Positions 12,523 through 23,581 are shown, counted from the first letter of the stretch. The stretch: 64,000 bases of DNA from Heligmosomoides polygyrus polygyrus (GCA_947396885.1 OX377202.1:31735407-31799406); one strand, 5' to 3'. Notes: generated by a model from the letters alone, not told the origin. A program made the numbers and translations.

Positions 12523-13576
12523 TTAGGTTGTCCCATAAGTCTTCGCCGTTTTTTTCAACGATTCACTGCAGATTTCGCCGGCGGTCTCCTGCATAGCGCT
12601 GCATAGCATTCAAAAGAGAATGATTTGCTCTATCAGAAGGTGTATTGCATTTCTTTCTTCATCATGAACTTTGTCAATTTTTAGGTCGTTGAAGTGAAAA
12701 GTGAAAAGGTGAAAAAGTAGCCATTTGCGCACTTGTTCTCTCCGCTTAGGTTTATAATTTTTTGCGCAGTTTTTTGAAGCATTTGAAAGACAATGTTGTA
12801 CTACAAGAATATGTGTTAGTGCTATTTGCTCATTTGTTGTTTATTGATTTTTAGGTCATCAAATTGGGAACGTCCGAAGGAGGATGGTTATTTTTGCTAC
12901 AGCTCCTGCTCTGTGGTTGGATTTTTCGGGGTAGGTGTTATATGTCATTCGAAAGAGAATGTCTTGCTCTATAAGAATTTGTGTCGCGTTTATTGATTTC
13001 TATTGAATGTCAACAAAATGCCAAAAAGAGAAAAATCGTCTTCACCAACAACTCCTTCTCCTTCTTCAGTTGTTGATATTCGACAGAAATCAGCGTGATC
13101 CAATGAACGCGACACAAATTCATTCTGAGCAAGACATCCTCTTCAAAACGACATATAAAACCAAACAAAAAAGTTCAACCACAGAACCGGAGTTTTGGTA
13201 AAAATTCGGACGGAAAAGTCGGAATTCCCAATTTGATTGCCTAAAAATCAATAAAGAACAAGTGAGAAAATAGGACCAACACATATTCTTGTAGTACGGA
13301 ACATTGTCTTCCAAATGCTTAAAAAACTGAGCAAAAAATTATAAACCTAAGCGGAGAGAACAAGCGCGCAAATGGCTACTTTTTCACTTTTTCACTTTTC
13401 ACTTCAACGACCTAAAAATTGACAAAATTCATGATTAAAAAAGAAATACAATACAAGTTCTGATAGAGCAAGTCATTCTCTTTCGAAAGCTATGCAGCGC
13501 TATGCAAGAGACCGCCGGCGAAATTAATCCAGTGAATCGTTTAAAAAAAACGGCGGAGACTTATGGGACAACCTAA
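12523..13576. mobile_element. 1.05-kb fold-back mariner-type MITE with TA target duplication
   Basis: The ends are TTAGGTTGTCCCATAAGTCT and its inverse, each flanked by TA (12521-12522 and 13577-13578), the mariner target duplication. The inverted arms are very long: about 12523-12985 pairs with about 13115-13576, covering landmarks such as CGCCGGCGGTCTC, GCAGCGCTATGCA, TCTCTCCGCTTAGGTTTATA and TTGGGAA. The short centre (about 13000-13110) has no transposase. It is therefore a non-autonomous element moved by a mariner transposase in trans. The arms are well conserved, which suggests fairly recent activity. Confidence 0.9.
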
Positions 13577-13578
13577 TA

Positions 13579-14170
13579 CATTTCATCCGTTTCCAAAAAG
13601 GAAGGAGAAACAGAAGGCTGAAAATGTGATGAAACGGAATGAAAACAAAAGGACCAAAACCAACAAAAACCAAAGCAATAGTTTGGTTTCCGTTTCGCAC
13701 GTGCCCTTAGACGGAAACCAAACCAAGGCAATACACCGTCATCTGTGGCTCTGCTCTGTTTCGCGGACCTCCTCTCTGTAACGATTGCTTCTCCTGATAT
13801 GAATAACAATCTACGAATCAGATGGAGAATCGTATAATCACTCTTGCACATTAAAGGTCTGAGCCTAAAAACAACAAAACGATTGAAAAGTCGTGGGGAG
13901 TACTTTTGTATCCCTCTGATTGAAACAGCCCAAAAATTACTGACGATCCTCTGCGATCCCGAAACGCTGGTTGCTTGTGCCAAAGGCAAGACTTGCTTCG
14001 GCTCCGCATATGAATATGTTCCGCATATGTTCTTCTAATGAATACGAAATTAGTTGCGTGAAACTCTTTGAACTTCCGTAGACTATATGTTCCAAAGCCT
14101 GCACGACCACTCTCTTCCATTTTTGGATTCACCTTCTTCCGCTCCCTTAATATAGTTGTCTTGTAACACT
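13579..14170. other. Upstream region of the small peptide gene; no other gene
   Basis: A-rich, purine-biased sequence follows the MITE. ORFs on both strands here lack motifs. The promoter of the peptide gene at 14193 presumably lies in this stretch, but I see no definite element. Confidence 0.4.
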
Positions 14171-14172
14171 CA

Positions 14173-14180
14173 GGTTTCAG
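14173..14180 (+). promoter_or_regulatory. Probable spliced-leader trans-splice acceptor
   Basis: GGTTTCAG is followed by the 12-base leader CGGATTAATTTC and then ATG. A consensus 3' splice site so close to a start codon, with no upstream exon, is the usual position for spliced-leader addition in nematodes. Confidence 0.6.
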
Positions 14181-14192
14181 CGGATTAATTTC

Positions 14193-14466
14193 ATGTGGAT
14201 CAGCGTAGTATCGCTGATCGCCCTTATTTGTTTGGCTATCACGTCGATTGAAAAGGTAAGTCGCCGACTATAAATCCGCTTTTCTTCTCGTTTAGAGAAG
14301 TAATCACTACCTGATGAATGAGAAATCAATGTTATTGCACTGCTTATTTCAGGCAGCAGCAGCAGATGAACCTTCAACGGAAGCTGCAAAAATGATTTCC
14401 AGCGCGAGACCCAGAGCTCTTCCCGATTGGCCACCAGGATGCGATCTCTTTCCTTTTCCCTGCTAA
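14193..14466 (+). CDS. Small secreted peptide precursor with C-terminal Cys ring
   Basis: Two exons, 14193-14255 and 14353-14466, joined in phase 0 across a 97-base intron (AAG|GTAAGT ... TTTCAG|GCA). The product has 58 residues. Residues 1-18 (MWISVVSLIALICLAITS) are a clear signal peptide, so it enters the secretory pathway. An Ala/Glu-rich acidic spacer follows (about 22-34), then a proline-rich C-terminus, RPRALPDWPPGCDLFPFPC, where Cys51 and Cys58 enclose six residues and Cys58 is last. Such a ring resembles small disulfide-cyclised neuropeptides or hormones, for example the C-6-C ring of allatostatin C, but I do not recognise the family. A trans-splice acceptor precedes the ATG and AATAAA lies 45 bases past the stop. 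An intact, compact gene; function unknown. Confidence 0.75.
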
Positions 14467-14510
14467 GTACTCCAGGCACTGTACGGTAAACCGTGTGTGA
14501 ATCGAAAGCC

Positions 14511-14516
14511 AATAAA
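14511..14516 (+). terminator. Poly(A) signal AATAAA of the peptide gene
   Basis: AATAAA begins 45 bases after the TAA stop of the small peptide gene, a normal spacing for a short nematode 3' UTR. Confidence 0.65.
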
Positions 14517-14956
14517 AAGTTTACAGTTTTTTGAGGCTGAATCACGGTCTCCATACATTTTTGATGGTTCACACATCTACTTGTGATATTAACTAGTGTT
14601 TATTGTATCTCAGACCACTGGTCGACATACCATTAATCTTCCATAGTAAACCGTTAGTCAACCATACCAAACACAATAAGAATCTGAAGCAGGTGGTTAT
14701 GAATTAGCTACAAGTAGTTTGTGGAGAAGCCCGGTGATCGACGTTTTTAAAATACCAACATGTATTTTCATATTCCCTTATTTGTGTCAATTATAATGTT
14801 AGCATTTTCCTAACCGTGAGTCCATCAACAATCTGCTGCAGGTAGAACACCATACCGCTCGTCATCCTGACGCACAGCTGCCGAAGACCTAGTGAACACC
14901 CGACAGTCGAGTCGAGGTGAAATGACGATCTCTGCTTGAGGAGCGAGACCTATATA

Positions 14957-15863
14957 TTAGGTTGTAAGGAAAGATCCGTCAGTTTTCGGAGATTTTATTC
15001 AAAAGACCATAAGCGGCTGAAAATGCAACCTTTTATTTATACTAAAACCTACGCTCTGCTAATGGAAAAATATTAAGGGATCGCATTTCCTCAAAACCCT
15101 CACCAATTGTGGCGATTGAAATCACTTGAGGCGAATTCGACATCATGTTGTTTTATTGACCTTGTTTCCCTGAAGAATGCGTCCAGAACCTGGATAAAAC
15201 ACCTCTCGTTTGGGGCTAGGTTTGTTCAAAATATTGCAAGATGACAATCTTTGACCTTTGGTTTGCTCTTCTTCTACATGGCGATCCTTGAAAGGCGCGC
15301 AGTCCTAACAGTTTCAGTTCAGCATGCATTTTCTTTGTATGTCCAAAAGAATTCTATTGTTTCCGGTGTGGATTTCCAGGCCGCTTCTGCTGACTTCCAG
15401 TCGTTGAAATCAGGCTTCAAAAGGATTCCTAGAGGCTCATAAGGATCTACCCAGAGTGGCTGCCCCACTTTAAAGTACCATTAGTTTGAAAACCAATGTC
15501 TTTAGCTTTCTAACTGAACAACTGTTGTGCATCGTTCACACCTGCTTTCCTTTAAGGGCAATGGTCAATTAATGTGGGTCTGTCAGAGCATCATTTGTTT
15601 CCTAATCGTCGTACTCCAGATTCAATTCTCTTTCAGTTACTGCTCTTTCCTCCGTTGATTTTCGACCAAGTTATGACTCATAATGTTTAGGTGTACAAAA
15701 ATCGTAGAACGGGTAGTTCGTAAGATCATGTTCTAGTTTCCAAAATGTCAGGCCTTTTTATGAACACAAATGCTTTGACATTGAGTGGGTAATTAGGAAA
15801 TAATTACTAGCAGGATTTTATAATTAACATGCGAAAACAGACAGATCTTTCTGTACAACCTAA
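14957..15863. mobile_element. Mariner-type TIR element (non-autonomous)
   Basis: The left end TTAGGTTGTAAGGAAAGATC pairs with a right end whose reverse complement begins TTAGGTTGTACAGAAAGATC. Similarity continues inward through GTCAGTTTTCG against GTCTGTTTTCG. TA precedes the left end; the right flank has changed. The interior has short ORFs but no transposase motif I can identify. It belongs to a different subfamily from the fold-back element at 12523-13576, though both start TTAGGTTGT. Confidence 0.65.
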
Positions 15864-15865
15864 TC

Positions 15866-17690
15866 CTAACCATCGGAGGCGGACTACCTGAGAGTAACCC
15901 AATAATCGTGGACCAGGTATCGGGTGTGAGTTTTGCTACTGGTCTACTGACCACGAGTAATAGTGAGACTTCTACACTTAGTGGTGAAAAGTCGTGTCTC
16001 TGAAGCCGATGAGATTGTCGAGATGTCAGATCTAAGATAGAGTATTCCACATACACAACAATCTCGTGGGCAACTAAGGAAAAATCTCCACAGTTCGCCG
16101 TTGAATGGTTACTAGGCAGATGAGATCTAAAATTGATGGTCGTACATTTTGCTCAACTTGAACTGAAGAGCTTTTCTTGCAATCTAACTGCTAACCTTAT
16201 TTCTTAGTGGCGCTTTTTATGAGAGACGGAGTGAAACAGGTTTATTAAATATGTAATTCGTTTGCGCAAGCTAATTGACATAATATTGATATAATATTGA
16301 CATATGTTATACAATACACATGCTCGCACACCTGCGCTAATTGGATAGTGAACTTTTCGTGAAGAAAAATTGAAGAAATAGCTGGAAACCTTAGGGAGTT
16401 TTGGGGACAGTCTACAAAACGAGGTGGTAAGAAATTTTCCTTTAACGGAGAAGAAAGAACATGGGAAGAACGACGGACCAGAAGCATTTTGTAACGGAAA
16501 GAGTTCCTGGATATCATGCAGTAATTAAGTGTGAGGAAATTATTCGAAGGGAAGCGTTGGATGACAGTATAAATGTGAACTGCTGCACGACCCAAAGTGA
16601 CGGCCCTCAAATGTCGAAAATCTAAACAACTCCTACGAATTTTCGAAGGGTGCTTGCACACCGCTTGTACAACAACATTTCGCCCTTCAAGTGTCACAGG
16701 TGGATACGATCGCAGTTCGGTATAGATGTTGCTGCCCTGCTGATCGCATTCTTATTCCCCACACTAACTATGGGACTCAACTTCGCTATAGAGCACTCTA
16801 AAATATGAGATCTTCCGTGAACTAGAACAAATTGGGCGGCGTTTTGTCGAGAAAAACGCAGTCGAACTCATGCTTCCACTTTTGCTACCTCCGCGTAAAG
16901 CGATCCTGCTGACAGTGCAGACTGAGGACCACATCGTTTACCGCTTGTTGTTGTTCTGCAGCAGTTCGACTGATCGATCGTTGCCGGCGATGTTTACCCG
17001 TCCTCTGCTTCTCGCTTCGCATCTTCATTGTTGACATGTCTTTATTTCTTCCTCAATAATTTCTATGGTTTTTCCTGCGAACTATTCACAGCCAGCTAAG
17101 TGGCCTTATGTTTCGTTGTGTCCATGGCCACGAAGCAATCGATGTGCGTGCAGCTACATTTGCAAAAGTGCGTATTGAACCTCTCACACAGAACCAAGGG
17201 ACGGTTTGCAGAAGGAAAGAGAGAAAGGTTGTAGCCACCAATTGCACTATTTGTCCTTTACATCGAAATCTGTCGTTCGGATCACTAACTTGTCAGACGT
17301 TTGCACCGTTTCTCAATATTTTCGCTCTTGAGGACCTCATCCTCCTTACAAGCTAATTCACTCTCACTGACTCAACTCGCTTGAAGCATTTAGCCTGCAG
17401 TAGAGCGCTGCAACGTTCATAAATTGGGAAACTGAGAGAGCTTGAGTTGTACACTACCATGCGCTGCAGCTCAGCTCTGCAGAGAGAAATGCTTTGTTGC
17501 AGAGAGAAATTCCTGGAGTACCATCGACAGGAACACCAGTTCAAATGGTGTTCATTCCAGGAGCTACTCCTCCGTATCCTACATTCATTATTATGGTGGA
17601 CGTGCTATCTATCTATCGAAATTACGATTAACGGCGATTTTCAGTAAAAAATCCGAAATAGAGTTAAGCGAATTTTCCATAATATAGGCA
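15866..17690. other. No gene confirmed
   Basis: A 150-codon minus-strand ORF (16245-16697) and a short + frame at 17074-17187 that contains four Cys and three Trp codons are present. Neither has a recognisable family or a complete set of gene signals. I treat the stretch as unassigned. Confidence 0.4.
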
Positions 17691-17693
17691 CTG

Positions 17694-17935
17694 AGGCGCG
17701 TGGTGACGCAGTTGGGGAGGCGCCGGCTGTACACTCGATTCCATGTTCCTGATTCGGACTCCGCCCAGGTCAACCATGTCTCCCAGCCCTTCGGGATCGG
17801 TGAATGGTATCAAACCAGACTGGGAAGGGTAGAGCGCTGACTTGTCCATCCGCTGGCCACCATAAGTCATTGTATGGACAGGTACGCATTCAAATCGCCT
17901 CCAAATCCCGTAGGAGTAGAATGCATGGCGCACTC
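17694..17935 (+). mobile_element. tRNA-derived SINE copy, + strand
   Basis: The head carries an A-box-like TGACGCAGTTGG (17704-17715) and about 45 bases later a B-box-like GATTCGGACTCC (17751-17762), the internal RNA polymerase III promoter layout of a tRNA-derived SINE. The body runs through GGTATCAAACCAGACTGGGA, GCGCTGACTTGTCCATC and CATTGTATGGACAGGTACG to a tail near AGTAGAATGCAT. The same body recurs, mostly inverted, at eight or more other places in this window. Confidence 0.75.
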
Positions 17936-18099
17936 CGAGGGATTGAATAACGTCATCTTTTATCCTTTATATAGGCGTCCTCCTAGAATAAAATTTTTGA
18001 GTGAACTGTTTCTTCTAACTTCCTTAAACGTATTCAGCAAAAGTGGTCAATAAAGTTCAAGACTTCAGCCCTGCTCGATGAGTATGATGAACGTGATAT

Positions 18100-18182
18100 A
18101 GAGGATGAAGAACGGTGTTAGTCAACTTCTTATGGATGTTGCACATCCATAAGAAGTTGATTAACACCGTTCTTCATCCTCT
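18100..18182. repeat. 40-bp near-perfect inverted repeat (hairpin)
   Basis: Arms 18100-18139 and 18143-18182 are reverse complements over 40 bases with one mismatch, which would be a G-U pair in RNA. The loop is only three bases. It lies between two SINE copies and has no transposon ends. Confidence 0.9.
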
Positions 18183-18229
18183 TGTCTACTCAAAGGGGTA
18201 TCGTGGGAGGCAACATGAAAGAGTACTTG

Positions 18230-18425
18230 ACCAGTAAAAGGACTGGAGGTGACGAGCCGATAACGAAGTCAGCGCATCACCCCTATCGGATAAGCATGGC
18301 ACCAATTTATCAACCCCGGAGGGATGAATGCTTGGTTGGTCTGCCCGAGAAATCCGAGCCAGAAAACTGGGGTCGGATGCAACATGTCGACAGCTGGCGC
18401 CTCCTTCGACTACGCTATCATGTCC
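18230..18425 (-). mobile_element. SINE copy, - strand
   Basis: Contains AAGTCAGCGCATCACC, GGCACCAATTTATCAACC, CGGAGGGATGAATGCTTGG and GACAGCTGGCGCCTCCTTCG, matching the SINE body in inverse order. The tRNA-like head is at the right end. Diverged. Confidence 0.65.
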
Positions 18426-18429
18426 CCTA

Positions 18430-19435
18430 GTGTTAGGTAATAATTAAACAAGAACTTGAATGATCAGTTGTTCCTTTCCTCTCATCGTCCGCTCTTAATA
18501 TCCATCTGTCAAACGTCCTTTACTAACCATCGCCCGAGGTGAGTACCAGTTTAGGGAGGCACTTGAGAGATGCCTCAGCTGGTGCGTGTCTGGATGGCTT
18601 GTGAAAGTGCTCTGATAATTCGAATTGTTTCCTGCCAGGCGCTCATAGCCACTCTGTTTCATTAAGGGGCCTAACAGTGACTCAATGACTGATAACAGAT
18701 GCACTATTGTCTTTTCAAACATATTTGTTTCACAGGAAGGCTTACATTTCTTCTTTTCATTTTCCTCGTTTCTGAAAAAAAAATGTAGAAAAATAATAGA
18801 TAAAGGAAGGGAGAAAGGAAAAAAGGCATCTGCTGATACTTGCACACTGACTAATAAATCCAATTATTATAGGAATTTAGATAAATGTTTTGTGGGCTTC
18901 TTTTAGCTAGCTATACTGCAATTTTTGCATGTCGCTGTTGTGTTGGGTTAAGTGTGTTTTTGGCATGTTATTTAGTTAACGCAAAAAAAATAGATAGTGG
19001 ACGTTGGGTCACCTCTGGTAATCTATAGCGAAAAAAGCTCTAGGAAATTTGTAATGCTACAACTCAAGTACCTCTAACATTTACGACTATACTGGAAATT
19101 CCGGATTTCAATGAGACACACCATTGAGTTTGACTTGTGCAACCAGATCATCCAGAAGCGTCCGCCATTTGTGAGCCCTAAATTGAAACACTGTTAACTC
19201 TGCATGATGTTATCCTTCTCAAACAAAGATCGCCGCGAGTTGTCACATGGTTATTTGGGAAAGTGGGCTACTTTAGGAATCTGGGCCTTGTAAGCTCATG
19301 AACATCTTCAACTCGTTAGTGGCATTCCTTGCTTCTTTCTGAACATTTCTCAGGGAGTGTAAGTGTAATATAAACAGCTGTCTCCTGATTGATACCGTAG
19401 GACCTTAAGGGTGAATGACGATGTTACTCAATCCC
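18430..19435. other. No gene recognised
   Basis: A/T-rich sequence between SINE copies. The 122-codon minus-strand ORF at 18495-18863 is low-complexity (KKKC, FFF) and is not supported as a gene. Confidence 0.45.
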
Positions 19436-19439
19436 CTTT

Positions 19440-19685
19440 GAGATGCATTCTATTTTTAATGGATGTCGTGGAGGCGAATTGAATGCGTATTTGGCCATGC
19501 AGTGGCTTGCGGTGGGCAGCCGATGAACAAGTCAGCGCTTTGCACTTCCCAAACAAGTGTGGTAGCAATTCACCGACCTCGGAGGGATCAAAGGAATTGT
19601 TGGCCTGTAAGGGCAATCCAAACTAAGAACCTGGTGTCGGGTGCGCGCGACAGCTGTCACCTCTTCCGACTACGCTTGCCCTGTA
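19440..19685 (-). mobile_element. SINE copy, - strand
   Basis: Near full-length. It begins at ATGCATTCTATTTTTAATGG (family tail) and runs through GAATGCGTATTTGGCCATGC, GATGAACAAGTCAGCGCTTT and GTAGCAATTCACCGACC to CAGCTGTCACCTCTTCCGAC (head). Confidence 0.75.
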
Positions 19686-20099
19686 GAAAATTTTCAGCCC
19701 CATTTACCAATTTTGCATCAACCTTCCATACCTACATTCTTTACTCACATACCCATTTGTATATAGGTAAAAAGACCCGAACATATTGTAAGCATAACCC
19801 TTTGAGAACGATTTCATACGTTGCCGTAGTCTGCATTTGTGGCATTCGCTTTTGTATGTTTCTCTATAAGGGTTATGACAGCGTTCAGCAGAATACTGGA
19901 AATCTTTCCCAGTGCGTTGCTGTGAATACCACGTGCCTTCATTTCGTTGTTAGAGCAGGTGCCCTGCACATTCAAATTCACGGCACCCTTCTGGCACAGA
20001 TTCTTCAAACAGTGTAAGGGTATCACTACATACGTTTCGCGACTAGGCTTGCCATGCCTTTCACCCTTCCAGAAACGATTGGCTATTAACCGATTTGTC

Positions 20100-20640
20100 T
20101 CGCAATAATGTGCAGGATGATCAGTCACCCAAATGATCGTCTGTTTTCTCATCCGAACGACATCTACGTCACTACTCGTCCGGTCGTGTGCCAAGGTAAC
20201 TCACGTGGCCGTTCTAGCTCGAAAATCCCGAAGAACATCATCACTCGCTCAATTCTTCCACAAGCAAGTGCGAAGAATGCATTGTCTGTCATCCTGGCGT
20301 TGTTGAGACAGTCCGCGCAATCCAGCTGGTTACGCCTTCGTTCCAGAGAAAACGCATTGCCTCGAGAGGCCCACGTAATTTTCGCCAATCGTGCTGCTTT
20401 GAGCACCGTCTTCTCGACTCCTCTTTGTGCGGCGCTGACTCTATGTCTATCCTGTTTCGATAGGGCCACCCTTATGAGGAGAACGATAGCACAAGAATAA
20501 CCGCTAAGGTCGCAGATCCCGCTGTTCTTCGACTATCTCACAACTTCTTTGAGCCTCTTGAAAGCTGCCGGGACCAATCGCTTCTTCCTGCCCCATCTCA
20601 CTATGTACTGGCAGCTGTTGCGCTTATTTTGATTCCGAAG
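20100..20640 (-). pseudogene. RTE LINE 3' fragment, - strand
   Basis: The minus frame at 20164-20469 reads MALSKQDRHRVSAAQRGVEK and then TVLKAARLAKI. This matches the RTE C-terminal block seen at 10580-10660 in this window (ETWAIRKQDEHASVAQRGIERTMLGVTRL there, allowing for changes). Only the end of the element is present, which is typical of a 5'-truncated insertion. Confidence 0.65.
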
Positions 20641-20809
20641 TTTGCACAGTACTGATGCCGCTTTTACAAATTCATTCTTCACAGCATAGAAAGTGTTTCA
20701 CGACTCAAGATCAAGGTGAAAGCTACTCATATTGTACAGCCTTTAAGCTTCTGCTTGTTTGCAATGAGAAGTCCATCTATTTTGGAAGCGCTACGGATTT
20801 TACTTTTAT

Positions 20810-21110
20810 GAGATGTCGTGGAGGCGATTGGCCGATAAGGCATAAAGCATAGAGACAACGACCGCATTAGTCTATTTTGGACGCGCTACGGATTTTACTT
20901 CTATGGGATGTGCACTTGTCCATACAATGACTTACGGTGTCCAGCAGATGAACAAGTCAGCGCAATATCCTTCCCATACGGGTCTGGTACCAATTCACTG
21001 CACATCTTCCGATCTCCGGAGAGATAGGAGGTTAAGTTGGTTAAGGCGGGAAATCCGAACAGGGAACCTGGGATCGGGTCTGTCGTGACGTTCGCCACGC
21101 TCCATTACGA
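20810..21110 (-). mobile_element. SINE copy, - strand, partly duplicated
   Basis: Shows GATGTCGTGGAGGCGATTGG, CATACAATGACTTACGG, GATGAACAAGTCAGCGC, GGTCTGGTACCAATTCAC and a head near TCGTGACGTTCGCCACGC. The block GGACGCGCTACGGATTTTAC near 20877 repeats 20779-20796 (GGAAGCGCTACGGATTTTAC), so a piece of about 100 bases has been duplicated at the tail end. Confidence 0.65.
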
Positions 21111-21340
21111 CTCTTCAAGGGCACACACGTTGGGAGGCGCACTGGTCCCGCCGCGGAGGGCATACGGTCGCGCGCACGCGCCGCGACGCACTATAAACGC
21201 CTTCCCTCGTGCACCCGACAGTCTTCGGCTTTGTCGTCGCTCCGAGCGGTCGGTCCTCTCTCCGCTCCGGCATTCCATCGTCAGCGCAGTGTCCACTCCA
21301 CCAGGACTCGACTCGACAGGCCGCGCAGGACTCCAGTAGC

Positions 21341-21480
21341 CATATTCATGACGTGGCGGGAGCGGGAAAGCAGGCGATGCCTTCCCGCTCCCGCCGCATC
21401 CCGCTCCCGGCTTCCTGCAACCCGGAAGGTATTCATAAACCGCCGGGAAGCGGGAGCGACCGCGACGCGCGAGTTAGATT
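21341..21480. repeat. GC-rich fold-back (MITE-like)
   Basis: GGCGGGAGCGGGAA (21355-21368) is followed by its exact reverse complement at 21382-21395. The motif repeats nearby as CCGCTCCCGG and AAGCGGGAGCG. The phrase ATTCATAA next to GC-rich hairpins resembles the element at 62578-62717. Confidence 0.6.
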
Positions 21481-22870
21481 CGCAGCGGAGGCGGGAACTG
21501 CAAGACTTCAAAAACCAAATTCTCAAATTGCCTGGGTTTCAACCAGGGATGAGCGAATAACGAAATTTTAAGACCCGGCTAAAGGACAATTTTGCTTAAA
21601 AATCGCCGGATAACGGAAAAACGAATAACGAACAAGCAACAAAAATTAAAACTGGCTTGAAATTGTTCGAATCTCAACAGAATATCAGAAATTCATGAGC
21701 TGTTAAGTTATGTGCCATCTCTTACCATTTTAAAAGTATTTTGAAGAACTTGTCGGGGGCAAAAGTGGCACGATCCCAATAGAGAAACCAAGACTATTTT
21801 GTAATACAACCTCTTGCCACTCCACTCGACTGATGTTCCTGCAGAACCTTCTTCAGTGCCTGGAGAGGACAAGGAGAGCTTAAGAAGCTACTCGTTTATA
21901 GATCATTTCAGATTTAGATCAGTTTATAGATTTGCACAAATTGCAATTTAAAACTTTTCCTTTTTTGAAGTTAAAGGGGCCAAGCACGAGGATGGATGCA
22001 TAAAGCAACCTAAATGACCTTATAGAAGCAATTGAAATGCTGATATTCCACTCTTGCAGGTAGATAAAATTCATTCAATTCCTATTCACCTACATTTGTC
22101 TCTACCCTAGGGTATTCTAAGAATAATCTTAGCAAAAGCTCTTTGAATCTGCATGTTTTGCAATACGCGCCATGGGAAGTTAATTGGATGTAATTTATAG
22201 CTGCACCATTTAAATTTTTAATAAAGAAGACCCAAGTCATAGCATTACACACGCACCACCATTATCAGCTGGAATCGCCTTTTCCCTTTATCCTCTATCC
22301 TATGACTGAAAGGGTACCTTTGCCGCAAGTAATTAAATGGAACACACTGCAGCCGTAGAACCTCGAAGACTAGTAGGAAGTCAGCACTATACAGCATGTT
22401 AAGATTATTCTTAGGATACCCTACACCCTCCAGCTCTCACGATCAGTAATATCATCGAAGCAGTGTGACATGACATGCGGGACAAGCCGATGGGTAGTTC
22501 ATTGTTTAAAAGGCCTTATAAACGCATCGTACAAGCTTTGCCGTCCTGGAGGACATCCTCGATGATTTGGCCCATACGTCAGAGTGTCTGGCGTTCGAAC
22601 GTCTTTAAAGGTCGAAACAGTTGCATATAATATGCAAGATGACATTTTCTTTGGTGTCCACATCTTTTCATAGATCGCCGTTTGGGAATGCCCGTTGTTG
22701 GTGTAGTCACCTTCGTGGCCTTCTGTCCTTTCACCCTTTTCTTCGATTTCTACGATATCTCTGCGTGCACGGCGCACCCAGGTCGTAGCGCACGGCGTTG
22801 GACGTGTGACCATTACGTTAAAGTGTTCCTTTATATTCTCTAAATATGAGACGAAGACAGACTAAAAGAA
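21481..22870. other. No gene recognised
   Basis: Mixed, mostly A/T-rich sequence without exons I can support. The stretch CTAGGGTATTCTAAGAATAATCTTAG (22109 onward) recurs inverted near 22399-22424 (GTTAAGATTATTCTTAGGATACCCT), marking a roughly 315-base inverted-repeat element. Confidence 0.4.
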
Positions 22871-22874
22871 AAAA

Positions 22875-23122
22875 ATGGCTGAAGGATTAAGGCTGAACGT
22901 TGTGATAACAGTTTGCATACTTTTACTTTTACATTACTCACTTTTTCATAATTTGGACTACTTTACTATTGAAGAAATTATTTCTAATTTTACACATGCC
23001 TTCAGTTATATTTTTATTTTGTTGTTCACTACGAAGTTCAATCCTATTTCGCTGACGATGTCTTCTTTTCTACGCAGAACGTGCTCGTAAAATGTCCACC
23101 GATTGACAACGGAAAAGGATAA
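22875..23122 (+). CDS. Weak candidate small gene
   Basis: AAAAAAATGGCT is a good start context, and the first frame reads MAEGLRLNVVITVCILLLL, signal-anchor-like. A strong acceptor (TTTTCTACGCAG) at 23066-23077 is followed by a frame reading NVLVKCPPIDNGKG and a stop at 23120-23122. AATAAA lies about 100 bases later, near 23223. One possible joining uses a donor at GTTTGC after ACA (about 22910). This rests on splice-site reading only; the first exon may equally run on in frame. I do not recognise a family. Confidence 0.2.
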
Positions 23123-23255
23123 GAAGTGGTATCGCAATATCCCGTAGAAATAGAGTGCGTGACGCATCCGACAAAAGAGCCACTCATTGTCAATGTTTCA
23201 GATCAATTATGTGATTTCTTTCCAATAAAGTAAGCGACAGAATCCGGACCTCTTT

Positions 23256-23266
23256 CCCCCCCCCCC
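23256..23266. repeat. Poly-C tract, 11 bases
   Basis: An uninterrupted run of 11 C followed by TCCCC. Confidence 0.95.
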
Positions 23267-23523
23267 TCCCCAGAAGATAGCCCAGGAAGACGTTAGGAGA
23301 CATATGGCGAAGATAACCCCCCGTGAAGACGAGTTTCGATAGCAAAATCGCCATCGAAATCCTATTGCTTGCGATTCAACACACCACCTCATTGACGGCT
23401 TCCCGACGTTCCCGACCGGTTGAGTGCGGGTAGGCCGGGATCCTCCCGCCATTGGCGCGGGAGGCTCCCGTTGCTTCCCGGCATGTTCGTGAATACGAAC
23501 TTTTGCCTCCCGGCTCGGTCGCT

Positions 23524-23581
23524 TCCCGCGGGAAGTGACCATCTTGTACCGATCCCGCGGGAAGCGACCATCTTGTACCGA
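23524..23581. repeat. 29-bp minisatellite, two full units plus a partial
   Basis: Units 23524-23552 and 23553-23581 both start TCCCGCGGGAAG and end CATCTTGTACCGA, differing at one base (T/C). A partial third unit continues to about 23600 (GAACATCTTGTACCGAT). It lies beside GC-rich inverted motifs (CTCCCGCC, GCGGGAGG). Confidence 0.85.

Noticed and set aside
16245..16697. 150-codon minus-strand ORF
   Set aside because: Long for this composition but without a recognisable family, signal peptide or gene signals. Could be checked by homology search; not called here.
17074..17187. Short + frame with four Cys and three Trp codons (WPYVSLCPWPRS)
   Set aside because: An acceptor-like CACAG and donor-like GTGCGT flank part of it, but there is no signal peptide or in-frame partner exon. 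Too short to support.
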